NCBI RefSeq assembly: GCF_020229735.1
Contig: NZ_CP083459.1
Coordinates: forward strand, 1 to 64,000
From: Deinococcus taeanensis
GTDB lineage: Bacteria; Deinococcota; Deinococci; Deinococcales; Deinococcaceae
DNA: 64,000 nt
Direction of reading: 5' to 3'
The notes below the pieces were generated by a model, which was given only the letters and a program-made list of their open reading frames with translations, made no database searches and was not told the DNA's origin. The position numbers were made by a program, and so were the translations under genes. This document shows positions 56,368 through 64,000 of the stretch, piece after piece. Positions within the stretch are counted from its first letter, which is position 1. Each line of letters opens with the position of its first letter.

Positions 56368-56394
56368 GGCGGTGAGCGTTCCACGCTCACCGCC
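56368..56394 (-). terminator. Terminator of the glucan operon
   Basis: A perfect 11-bp stem GGCGGTGAGCG / CGCTCACCGCC with a TTCCA loop, 52 bases past the last stop of the minus-strand operon. Confidence 0.65.
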
Positions 56395-56446
56395 CTCTCG
56401 CCTGACCGGGCTGTGTTACCCGGTCTGAGGCCCACTGATTGTGCCC

Positions 56447-58372
56447 TCAGGGCGCCGGATAGTCCGCGATATAGACCGGCTGGCCAATCCTGGACGTGTC
56501 CGCGGGGCCTCCAACGCCGTTGACCACATGGTTGATCGTGCCTGCGCTCAGGTTGACCGTCATGATGTGGTGCAGCTGCACCCCGGGCGTGGCCGGCGCT
56601 TCGAAGCCGTTTTCCGTCTGAATAGCCGGGTTGTTCTGGTTGAAGACGTACACCCCGCCGCCGTACAGACGGTGTGACCTGACTGTATCGGCCACCTTAT
56701 AGCCAGCCCACCCCAGGGTGCGGCCGTTCATCCAGTCGGCCTGGGTGGGGGGATCGTAGGGCAGTTCGTTCTGGTACAGGACGGTGGTGCCGTGGTCTCC
56801 ATTCCAGACGGTGTTGTATTCCTGGTAGTGCTCCACGAACAGGCCGGTGGCGGTGACGTGGTCGCCGTTGATCACTGCGCCGTTGCGGCCCACGTTGGTG
56901 CTCCAGCGTTCGGTGTCGCCTGAGAAGCCTTCGGCGCCGTGGTCCGCGCGCCACACCCAGGCGTGGTCTATGAGCACGTGATCGCTGTTCACTTCCAGGC
57001 TGATGTCCGCCTTGCCGACGTGCGGCCCCCCAACCCGGAAGTAGACGTCACTGAGGGTGGTGGGGTTGGCCGGGTCGGTGGTCCGGGCCCCGTGGTTCCC
57101 GTTTCTCGTGCCCACCTGGAGCAGGGCCGGTGACTCTGTGGGGCCGGCATCGATGGTGACGCCGGCGATGATCACGCCCGGCACGTCTGCGACCGTGAGC
57201 GGCACTGCGCCGTCAACGGCGGTCAGGGTCGCGTGGCCCAGGCCCAGGACCACGGTGCCTGCGCGCTTGACGGCGATGCTTTTGTTCACGTCGTAGAGGC
57301 CAGGTGTGAGCAGCAGATGCTTGCCCCGAGCCAGCTGGGCATTGATGGTCTGCACCGAGTCTGCCGGGGTCGCCACGAAGAAGTCGCTGAGGGGCAGGGT
57401 CTGCCCCGACGTCAGACCGGCGGACCAGCTCACGCCGCGGGTGTCGCGCTGCGCCGCCGGCACCCGCACCTGATAGGCCCCCTGGTCGTTCACGAAGAGA
57501 TAGGGTTTTTCCCGGCTGAGTGGCGTCCGGTCAAGGGTGGTGTACGGCGGGTTGGGAAAGCCGGCCTCGGCGGGAGCGCCTTCAACGCCGGAGAACACCT
57601 GGTTCCACACGCCGTTGGACCACTGCGTGACGCTGCTGTTGCGCGTGAGCCACTGCTGCTGTGAGCCGTTGATGACAGTCTCTGCTTTGCTGTCGGCCAG
57701 GAAGCCGCCGCTGGCGTACTGCGGCCCGGCCGTGCAGTAGTCCATCAGGGACAGGTTGCCGCCGTTCACCTGCACGCGGCGCAGCGACGAGGCCTGCGAC
57801 ACGGCCCAGAAGTTTGCGGAGCTGCGGCAGCCGTCCTGACCGGCTGCGTTGACATGGATGCTCAGGTTGGACACGGTTCGCCAGAAGTTCACCAGGGCCA
57901 GGCAGTTGCTGGTGCCGTTACCGTCCAGGCAGCGGTTGTAGACCTCCACTTTGCCGTTGATCACCACGTCCCCAGGAGACGCGCCCAGTCCGGCGACTTC
58001 GGTGTAGTACCCCACTTTGATCTGCAGTGGCTGGCTGGCGGTCCCGTAGACGCCGGGTTTGAACAGCAGCGCGTAGCGCTGCGGGCCCATCTCGTTGTTG
58101 ACCTGCTGGGCGTGAATGGCGTCCACCCTGGCCTGAATCTCGGCCACGGGCATGCTCGGGTCGAACAGGGTGACGTTGGCGCCCAGCCCCTCTGGCGTGA
58201 CGCGGCTTCCCTGGGCCCGCAGGGCCTGGTCTTCGCTGCTGGCAGTCACGGGCGGGAGAGGTTGTCCGCAGGCGCTGAGGGCCACCGTCAGGCCGGCGAG
58301 CAGGGTCATGGCCCGGTGTTTCAGCTGGGCGGGGGCGCGGGTGGATGAACGAACGCGGGGGGGGTAACTCAT
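56447..58372 (-). CDS. Secreted beta-helix protein of the glucan operon (no F5/8C domain)
   Basis: Codes for 641 residues; AAGGAG lies before the ATG. A lipoprotein-like signal ends in VALSACG (about residues 22-36). The body is two right-handed beta-helix regions: about 65-230 (YALLFKPGVYG, LVNFWRTVSNLSI) and 330-570 (LLLTPGLYDVNKSIAVKRAG, VLIDHAWVWRADHG, GLFVEHYQEYNTVWNG). The order resembles GH55-type and other beta-helix glucanases; homologues are often labelled only as F5/8-type or adenylyl-cyclase proteins, so the activity is not certain. It is about 45% similar by eye to the third protein of the operon but lacks the F5/8C domain. Third gene, 72 bases after the GH128 gene. Confidence 0.82.
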   Translation of the reverse strand: MSYPPRVRSSTRAPAQLKHRAMTLLAGLTVALSACGQPLPPVTASSEDQALRAQGSRVTPEGLGANVTLFDPSMPVAEIQARVDAIHAQQVNNEMGPQRYALLFKPGVYGTASQPLQIKVGYYTEVAGLGASPGDVVINGKVEVYNRCLDGNGTSNCLALVNFWRTVSNLSIHVNAAGQDGCRSSANFWAVSQASSLRRVQVNGGNLSLMDYCTAGPQYASGGFLADSKAETVINGSQQQWLTRNSSVTQWSNGVWNQVFSGVEGAPAEAGFPNPPYTTLDRTPLSREKPYLFVNDQGAYQVRVPAAQRDTRGVSWSAGLTSGQTLPLSDFFVATPADSVQTINAQLARGKHLLLTPGLYDVNKSIAVKRAGTVVLGLGHATLTAVDGAVPLTVADVPGVIIAGVTIDAGPTESPALLQVGTRNGNHGARTTDPANPTTLSDVYFRVGGPHVGKADISLEVNSDHVLIDHAWVWRADHGAEGFSGDTERWSTNVGRNGAVINGDHVTATGLFVEHYQEYNTVWNGDHGTTVLYQNELPYDPPTQADWMNGRTLGWAGYKVADTVRSHRLYGGGVYVFNQNNPAIQTENGFEAPATPGVQLHHIMTVNLSAGTINHVVNGVGGPADTSRIGQPVYIADYPAP

Positions 58373-58444
58373 GGCTCTCCTTGGTGAATGGAACGGTGGA
58401 TGGGCAGGCAGGGCGGCGGGGCGGCTGGCCCCGTCCGGGAGGGG

Positions 58445-59740
58445 TCAGGGGGTGGCGAACACCTGAAGTTCGAACAGCGAGTAGCCGTAGCTCGTTCCGC
58501 GCTGGGTCCCGTAGAGCCGGACGTACCGGCCGCTGCCACTCACGTCCAGGGTCTGTGTGCCGCCGGTGCCCGTGGACGTGCGGTAGATGGTGGTCCAGGT
58601 GGCAGCGTCGTTGGACACCTGCAGTTCGAAGGCGCGCCCGTACGCGGCTTCCCACTGCACCGTGACCCGGCACAGCGTCCGCGTCTGGCCCAGGTCCACC
58701 TGCAGCCACTGCGGGTCCGTCCAGGCGCTGGACCAGCGGGTGGCACTCTGGCCGTCAACGGCGGCGCTGGCCGGCGTGCCGGCCTGCTCGGTGGACGAGG
58801 CGGCGGCCGGCCGGCCCTGGGCCAGGTTGGTGGCGCCGCACGCGCCCGTGGCGCCGGCGAACGGCAGGGACAGGTAGTAGCGGCCCAGTTCCGTCAGTTG
58901 TCCGGTGGGTCCCAGCAGGCTGATGAAGTGCGTGTCGTTGCTCCAGCGGCCGGTGAACCAGGCGTAGCGGAAGACGTCGGCGCGGTTTTCCAGGGTCGCC
59001 ACCATGTCGGCCATCTGCGCTTTCTGCTTGGCGAGCGTGTCGATCTGCGCACCGTCGTTGCTGCTGTGCCAGTTGGAGAACTCCGTGACCCAGAAGGGCT
59101 TGCCGTACTTTTTCAGGCGGTCAAGCTGCCCGGCCAGGCCGTAGTCGTACCAGTGGAACGCGAGGTAATCGATGCGCGGGTCGCGGCCGTTGCGGCTGCG
59201 GTAGGCCGAGTAGAAGGCGTCCAGCCAGACGACTGGGTCGGCGTAACTGGCCATGGTGCCCCAGTTCATGGCCGGGCCGACCAGTTTCACGCCTGTATTG
59301 GCTGCGATGCGCTCGTAGCGCGGCCACAGGTCTGCCGCCTGGCTGGGCGTCATGTTGGCCTGATCGGTGAGGTTCGGCTCATTCAGCACCAGCAGGTACC
59401 GCACAGAGGGCGTGGCCTTGAGCTGACTCTCGATCCTGGCGTCATCGAAGGTGCCGTTCCACAGCATGGGCATGAAGTCCATGCCGGCGCGCGTGGCGTC
59501 GTCTGCAGGTACGGCGCTGCTGGGCTGGGGGCTCCAGTTGTACCACCAGCTCACGCCGGGGGCGAGGGCCGTCAGGTCCGCGCTGCTGGTCAGGTCGTAC
59601 GCAACGCCCCGCTTGGGGCTTTTACTGAGGGCCAGCGGCTGCACGGGCAGGGCGGTTGAGGCTGGCTGGCGCCCGCAGGCCGAGAGAATCAGGCTCAGGC
59701 CTGTCAGCACTGCTGCCCGCCGCACGCCAGCGGCCTTCAT
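58445..59740 (-). CDS. Secreted GH128 endo-beta-1,3-glucanase with F5/8C (CBM32-like) domain
   Basis: Codes for 431 residues. A lipoprotein signal ends in LILSACG (about residue 23). The GH128 catalytic domain (about 40-285) shows GVAYDLTS, VSWWYNWSP, FMPMLWNG, the acid/base Glu in LVLNEPNL and the nucleophile Glu in FWVTEFSNW. The C-terminal F5/8 type C domain (about 295-431) carries RWSSAWTDPQWLQVDLG and ends YSLFELQVFATP. The start overlaps the upstream gene (ATGA). It should cut beta-1,3-glucan such as laminarin, curdlan or callose outside the cell. Confidence 0.9.
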   Translation of the reverse strand: MKAAGVRRAAVLTGLSLILSACGRQPASTALPVQPLALSKSPKRGVAYDLTSSADLTALAPGVSWWYNWSPQPSSAVPADDATRAGMDFMPMLWNGTFDDARIESQLKATPSVRYLLVLNEPNLTDQANMTPSQAADLWPRYERIAANTGVKLVGPAMNWGTMASYADPVVWLDAFYSAYRSRNGRDPRIDYLAFHWYDYGLAGQLDRLKKYGKPFWVTEFSNWHSSNDGAQIDTLAKQKAQMADMVATLENRADVFRYAWFTGRWSNDTHFISLLGPTGQLTELGRYYLSLPFAGATGACGATNLAQGRPAAASSTEQAGTPASAAVDGQSATRWSSAWTDPQWLQVDLGQTRTLCRVTVQWEAAYGRAFELQVSNDAATWTTIYRTSTGTGGTQTLDVSGSGRYVRLYGTQRGTSYGYSLFELQVFATP

Positions 59741-61959
59741 GGGTAGTTCACCAGGGAACTGGGGGCCGTGTTCGTGCCTGGGATGGGCACGGCCGCGCCC
59801 GCGTCATTGATGATGCGGTTAATGCCGCCCTGGTTGTTCAGCGAGACCGTCACCATGTTGTGGAACTTCACTCCGGGTACCCGTGGGACCTCGATGGCGC
59901 GGTCAGCGCGGACGGCCGGATTCACGTTGAAGTAGACGTAACTGCCCAGGCCCCAGGCTTCATGGTTGGTCACCGCGTCGCTGACTTTATAGGCGGCGTA
60001 CCCGTTGGCGCCGCTGCGCCAGGTGGCCTGGTCGGGCACGTCGTAGGGTTTTTCATTCTGGAAGAAGATGGTCCGGCCGTTCTCACCGTTCCAGATCACC
60101 TCGTACTTCTGGTAGTGCTCCACGAACAGGCCCGTGGCCAGCACGTTGTGACCGTTGACGATCAGGCCGGTTTCGGCGGTGTTGATGGTCCAGCCGGTGG
60201 GGGCGTTGCCGTGGTCCGCCCGCCAGGCCCAGATGTGGTCGATGAGCGTGTGGTCGCTGTGCACGATCAGGCTGTTGGTGGCCTTGCCGGCCACGGCACC
60301 ACCGATGCGGAAGAAGACGTCCTGCACGGAGCTGGGGTTGGCCGCGTGGTTGATGTGCGAGCCCGCGGCGCCGACGGTCAGCAGCGACGGGCTGTTCGTG
60401 GTGCCGGCGTCGAACAGCAATCCCGCGATCCGGACCCCGTCGACGTCCGCCACCTGCATGGGCACCACGCCGCCGTCGGGAATCAGGCTGGGCAGGCCCA
60501 GGCCCAGAACCACCGTGCCGGCCCGGGTGACGTTGATGGTCTCGTTGATGTGGTACACGCCCGGGGTGAAGAACAGGTTGAGTCCCTGGCGCAGCGCCTG
60601 GTTGAGGGTGGCGGCGCTGTCGGTGGGCCGGGCCACGTAGAACTGGCTCATGGGGATGGAGGTGCCTGGCGTGTTGGGCCAGGTGGCGCCCGCCGCGTTG
60701 GTTCTCAGGTTCGGCACGAAGACGCGGTATTTGCCGGTCGCGTCGATGTACAGGTAGGGCTTATCCCGGGAGACGGGTGTGGTGGCCAGGGTGGTGTGGG
60801 GCGGGTTGGGAAACGCCTGCGGCGGCGCGCCCTGCACGCCGGAGAAGACCATGTTCCACACGCCGCCGTCCCATCCCGCGATGGTGCTGTCACGGGTGTA
60901 CCACTGCTGCTGCGAGCCGGAGACCACCCGCCCGTCCACGCGGCTTTCGGCCAGGTAACCGCCACTGGCGTAGCCCTGGCCGTAGTCCATGTTGGACGGC
61001 CCCAGCGCCAGTGCGCCGCGGATGTGCACCCGCCGCATGGGGGCGGCCTGGGACACGGCCCAGCGGGTGGTGCCGCCGGTCGGCACCACGGCGAGGTTCT
61101 CGGCTGAGCGCCAGAAGTTCTGTGTGGCGTTGCTGGTGTCGCCGTAGTTCCACCCGCTGTCCACGTTGATGTTGGCGTTGCTGCCCTGGAAGGTCACGTC
61201 ATCCGGGTTCAGTCCGAGTCCCTGCACCGAGGTGTAGAAGCCGATATTCGCAAAATTGTTGTACGTGCCGGGCTTGAACAGGAAGGCGAAGCGCTGGGCA
61301 CCGAACTGCGCGGTGGGGCTGCGCAGCTGACTGTTAAACGCACTGTCGAGCTTCTGCTGAATGGTAGCCTGGGCGTCTGCGGGGCTGAAGATGGTCACGT
61401 TCGGGCCGAAGTCAGGGGTGTCCGATGTGGGGAGCAATGAGCCTGTGGCGAACACCTGAAGCTCGAACAGGGAGTAGCCGTAGCTGGTGGCGCGCTGGGT
61501 GCCGTACACGCGGACATACCGGCCGTTCGTGGCAGTGGCCGGGGTGATGGTCTGGGTGCCGCCTGTTCCGGTGGTGGTGCTGTAAATCTGGGTCCAGGTG
61601 GAACGGTTGTCTGAGACTTCGACCCTGAAGGCCTTCCCGTAGGCCGCTTCCCACTGGAGGGTCACCTGACAGATGCTCTGTGCTGCGCCCAGATCCACCT
61701 CAATCCACTGCGGATCGCTCCAGGCACTTGACCAGCGGGTGCCCGGATTGCCGTCTACGGCGAAGCGGGCGTCCAGGGTGCTGGCGTTCTCCGTGGAGGA
61801 CGCCGAGGCTGCCTTGCCCTGCGCGACGTTGGTGGTGCCGCAGCCGGCGATAGCCTGGGAGGACAGGGTCGGGCTGGTGGGCGGCGGCACGCTGCGTTCG
61901 GTGCCACAGGCACCCAGGGCCACAGTCAGGCTGGCCAGCAGAGCGGCGGTTTTTTTCAT
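59737..61959 (-). CDS. Secreted beta-helix protein with N-terminal F5/8C domain
   Basis: Codes for 740 residues; GGAGG lies 6 bases before the ATG at 61959, a GTG one codon earlier is less likely. Lipoprotein signal ending VALGACG (about residue 19). The F5/8 type C domain (about 40-172) is a near twin of the one in the GH128 protein (WSSAWSDPQWIEVDLG, SYGYSLFELQVFATG). Two beta-helix regions follow as in the 641-residue protein (FLFKPGTYNN; LFFTPGVYHINETINVTRAG; LIDHIWAWRADHG). It is first in the operon and probably attacks or binds the same glucan. The exact reaction is unknown. Confidence 0.84.
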   Translation of the reverse strand: MKKTAALLASLTVALGACGTERSVPPPTSPTLSSQAIAGCGTTNVAQGKAASASSTENASTLDARFAVDGNPGTRWSSAWSDPQWIEVDLGAAQSICQVTLQWEAAYGKAFRVEVSDNRSTWTQIYSTTTGTGGTQTITPATATNGRYVRVYGTQRATSYGYSLFELQVFATGSLLPTSDTPDFGPNVTIFSPADAQATIQQKLDSAFNSQLRSPTAQFGAQRFAFLFKPGTYNNFANIGFYTSVQGLGLNPDDVTFQGSNANINVDSGWNYGDTSNATQNFWRSAENLAVVPTGGTTRWAVSQAAPMRRVHIRGALALGPSNMDYGQGYASGGYLAESRVDGRVVSGSQQQWYTRDSTIAGWDGGVWNMVFSGVQGAPPQAFPNPPHTTLATTPVSRDKPYLYIDATGKYRVFVPNLRTNAAGATWPNTPGTSIPMSQFYVARPTDSAATLNQALRQGLNLFFTPGVYHINETINVTRAGTVVLGLGLPSLIPDGGVVPMQVADVDGVRIAGLLFDAGTTNSPSLLTVGAAGSHINHAANPSSVQDVFFRIGGAVAGKATNSLIVHSDHTLIDHIWAWRADHGNAPTGWTINTAETGLIVNGHNVLATGLFVEHYQKYEVIWNGENGRTIFFQNEKPYDVPDQATWRSGANGYAAYKVSDAVTNHEAWGLGSYVYFNVNPAVRADRAIEVPRVPGVKFHNMVTVSLNNQGGINRIINDAGAAVPIPGTNTAPSSLVNYP

Positions 61960-62075
61960 CACAGACCTCCAGAGTCACGCGGCGGGGCCGAACCCTGCAG
62001 GCGCACAGCGTCTGCAGGGCACGGGCAGGAAAACGGAAGTGAGGGAGCCGGGAGATGCTCCGCGCGGGATCATGT

Positions 62076-62090
62076 TTGTAGCGCTATAAT
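62076..62090. promoter_or_regulatory. LacI-type operator 1 (glucan operon side)
   Basis: TGTAGCGCTATAAT with the palindrome TAGCGCTA at 62079-62086. It lies 117 bases before the first operon gene and overlaps a possible minus-strand -10 (TATTAT, plus 62087-62092). Confidence 0.7.
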
Positions 62091-62184
62091 AATTGATCTG
62101 AATGGCCGGGCGGCTTGGGCCAGCGGCCGACAGGGCAGAGACACCTCCTGAACGGGAGCAGGACAGCGCACGAAGAATTGTGTG

Positions 62185-62213
62185 TTGACTCCATAAATGT
62201 AGCGCTATAATGA
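62185..62213 (+). promoter_or_regulatory. LacI promoter with operator 2
   Basis: TTGACT (62185-62190) and TATAAT (62206-62211) enclose a second copy of TGTAGCGCTATAAT (palindrome 62200-62207). The two operators are 121 bases apart, between the divergent units, so looping and autorepression are likely. Confidence 0.72.
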
Positions 62214-62272
62214 GCAGCGCGCAAGGGGTACCCCTGGCAGAATAAAGGTGCCTTCACGTTCTCCGGAGAGAT

Positions 62273-63304
62273 ATGTCGCACAGAGACCCCGCTTCCCTCA
62301 CCCTTCAAGATGTTGCGCTGCGCGCCGGTGTGTCCCCCATGACTGTCTCCAATGTCATCAACGGCAAGAGTGGCGTGCGCCCTGCCACCCGCCAGCGGGT
62401 GCTCGACGCAATCGCCGAAACGGGGTACCGCGTCAACGTCACGGCACGCACCCTGGCCGGGGGCCGCAACCGCATGATCAGCGTCTTTACCCCTCAACTC
62501 AATCGCCCCTACGCCGCTGAGGTCGTCCAGGGCGCCGCTGAGGCGGCCGAGCGTCTGAACTACGACCTCGTGGTCATGATGCAGGCCCCGCACAGCGCCT
62601 CAGACTTCTCCATGATGACGCGGCTGTCGGTGGGCGCGCTGCTGATTCAGCCCTCACCCGAATGGGTACGGGGGGACCTGCCGCCTCACGTCGTCAGTGT
62701 GGACGGTCCCTCGGCCCACCCCCTGACCGTCGACAACTACGGCGGCGCCTGCCGGGCTATGCAGCATCTGCTGGCGCTGGGCCACACCCGGATCGGCTTT
62801 GTCAGCGGACTGGACGCCGAGCCGGAACTCCGCGGCGAAGGTCATGAGCGCAATGACGCCCACGAGCGCTTTCGTGGCTACCGCGACAGCCTGCATGCCG
62901 CAGGACTCCCGGTCCGCCCGGAGTACACCGCCCACGGGGACTTCACCAAGGCCAGTGGGGAACGGGCAGCGTGGCAACTCCTGCACCTTCCCGACCCCCC
63001 CACGGCCCTGTTCGTCTCAGGAGATGCCATGGCCCTGGGCGCGGTCCACGTTGCCCAGGACCTCGGGCTGCACATTCCAGGTAACCTGTCAGTGGTGGGC
63101 TTCGACGACCTGCCGCTGGCCGGCCTTTCGCGGCCAGGGCTCACCACCGTCCGCCAGCCTCTGCCCACCATGGGCGCAGTGGCCGTGCAGATGCTCGCCG
63201 CTCTGGCCGAAAGCCAGGCCTGTCCCCTCCCTGCTCCTTTCCCAACCGAGCTCATCGTGCGGGAATCTACTGGCGCACCCCCCACCCGGCCGCCCCATCT
63301 GTAA
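62273..63304 (+). CDS. LacI-family repressor of the glucan operon
   Basis: Codes for 343 residues; GGAGAG lies before the ATG. The N-terminal HTH is typical (LTLQDVALRAGVSPMTVSNV and hinge INGKSGVRPATRQRVLDAIA), followed by a periplasmic-binding-protein-like sensor domain with ISVFTPQLNRPYAAEVVQGA, HPLTVDNYGGACRAMQHLL and VVGFDDLPLAGLSRPGLTTV. It is divergent from the three-gene glucan operon, with two identical operators between. The inducer is probably a beta-glucan oligosaccharide released by the GH128 enzyme. Confidence 0.92.
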   Translation: MSHRDPASLTLQDVALRAGVSPMTVSNVINGKSGVRPATRQRVLDAIAETGYRVNVTARTLAGGRNRMISVFTPQLNRPYAAEVVQGAAEAAERLNYDLVVMMQAPHSASDFSMMTRLSVGALLIQPSPEWVRGDLPPHVVSVDGPSAHPLTVDNYGGACRAMQHLLALGHTRIGFVSGLDAEPELRGEGHERNDAHERFRGYRDSLHAAGLPVRPEYTAHGDFTKASGERAAWQLLHLPDPPTALFVSGDAMALGAVHVAQDLGLHIPGNLSVVGFDDLPLAGLSRPGLTTVRQPLPTMGAVAVQMLAALAESQACPLPAPFPTELIVRESTGAPPTRPPHL

Positions 63305-63625
63305 GTTTCAGGCGACAACGCCGTGGACTCCAGGAAGGTGTAGGAACGCCCGGACGCCTGCCCACGCCGCGATCACTGTGCTCAGCTCAGCCTGCCGCAG
63401 TCACGATTGCGGCGGCCTCCCTGCACCCACGGCCTGACACGCAGAAGTGCAGTGCACCCCACGAAAGTGTAAGTTGACGTCATGCTGGTTTCTGGCAGCT
63501 GGATGAGGCAATGGCAGGACCTCGGGTCTCATGGCTGGCAGCGGTCAGTGCACTCTGGGAGACAGAGGAGGCAATGCACGCGGCGCCTCACATGACACCC
63601 GACCTGTAAACGCTCACAGTCGGAT
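63305..63625. other. Gap without a supported gene
   Basis: About 320 bases following the LacI gene. No recognisable protein frame. It leads into the GH13 fragment. Confidence 0.35.
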
Positions 63626-63868
63626 TTGACCCGATTTGATGACGACCACCACGACCGGGTAGAGTCCGCCAAGCTTCTTGCCACGTTCCTTCACACCCTC
63701 CAGGGCACGCCCTGCATTGACCAGGGGAACGAGATCGGCACGACGAACGTGGGGTTCAGCAGCATTGAGGACGACCGGGAGGTCGACACGCTGAACTTCT
63801 GCCGCGAGCAGGTGCCCGAGCAGGGCCACTCACCTGCCGAAACACTAGTCATGCAGAGAGCTCTATAG
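63626..63868 (+). pseudogene. Fragment of a GH13 alpha-glucosidase
   Basis: The frame reads [20 protein letters not shown], then a block with QGTPCIDQGNEIGTTNVGF, and NFCREQVPEQGHSPAET, which follow the C-terminal half of the catalytic domain of oligo-1,6-glucosidase-type enzymes ([32 protein letters not shown] in intact ones). Only about 75 residues remain; the flanks carry no further homology. Several substitutions at conserved positions (Cys for Tyr, Asn for Glu) show long decay. Confidence 0.7.
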
Positions 63869-64000
63869 GGAGAATTGGGTGAGCCGCGCGCCACGTGGAT
63901 GAGGATGTGGTGGCCGTTCTTTTCGGCTCGCGCCTCGCCCTGCAGGTCTGACATGCGGCAGCTTGCTCTTCGTGCAGTGGCGCAGGGTGCAGGCCTTGGC
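63869..64000. other. Window end, no supported gene
   Basis: A minus-strand frame (MSDLQGEARAEKNGHHILIH) looks mildly protein-like but has no recognisable family and ends in the GH13 fragment. Not annotated as a gene. Confidence 0.25.

Noticed and set aside
55992..56375. 127-codon frame between tnpB and the glucan operon
   Set aside because: No domain, weak start, and a terminator of the opposite strand lies at its end.
59656..61107. 483-codon plus-strand frame
   Set aside because: Antisense to the beta-helix gene; Val/Gly/His-rich shadow.

Overview
The window is GC-rich (roughly 65-70% by eye), with densely packed genes, frequent ATGA/GTGA stop-start overlaps and several apparently leaderless starts. 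Protein families and wording match Deinococcus, which is an inference from family recognition and not from a marker gene. An iteron origin with a RepA-type initiator (52.6-54.6 kb) says that this is a secondary replicon (megaplasmid or chromid) and not the main chromosome. The content fits that: sugar and glucan use, stress detoxification, transporters, regulators, insertion sequences and decayed genes, with no ribosomal or core-replication genes and no tRNA or rRNA seen.

Layout. 0-8.6 kb: the 3' part of a multi-sensor histidine kinase, a GH26-like glycosidase, an M23 peptidase, a 5'-truncated old-yellow-enzyme gene, an S10 serine peptidase and a hypothetical/lipoprotein pair. 8.6-9.5 kb: an IS6-family element abutting the remnant of another. 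9.6-14.7 kb: a sugar module (MFS importer, GH3 beta-glucosidase, divergent ROK repressor with a perfect operator palindrome). 14.8-18.3 kb: a MarR-DoxX-oxidoreductase-VOC-hydrolase operon that looks like the Bacillus MhqR quinone/electrophile regulon. 18.7-22.8 kb: more quinone-oxidoreductase/MarR/MFS/tautomerase genes. 23.1-23.9 kb: a second IS6-family element that cuts off a small gene.

23.9-28.9 kb: a 1184-residue DUF4157 (eCIS-core) protein ending in an HNH-like toxin tail, translationally coupled to a probable immunity protein, and preceded by a leucine-rich-repeat-variant gene with an amber codon. 29.2-34.9 kb: an RNA-repair island: zinc-ribbon protein, polynucleotide-kinase-like P-loop protein, Thg1, HAD phosphatase, Hen1 methyltransferase and two RlaP-type nucleotidyltransferases in overlapping frames. 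These two systems are the most notable content.

35.3-50.6 kb: a Gfo/Idh/MocA dehydrogenase, a wrecked DHA2 transporter, a class-I glutamine amidotransferase, a large LuxR regulator with a DUF4242 protein, and a Liv-type ABC importer (with a LivM-LivG fusion) ending in a PaaI thioesterase, then a Bcr/CflA exporter. 51-56 kb: a MET2-like hydrolase, the iteron origin, repA, and a TnpB element whose terminal hairpin overlaps the repA stop codon. 56.4-63.3 kb: a LacI-controlled secreted glucan-degradation operon (two beta-helix proteins and a GH128 glucanase, with near-duplicate F5/8C domains). The window ends in a GH13 alpha-glucosidase fragment.
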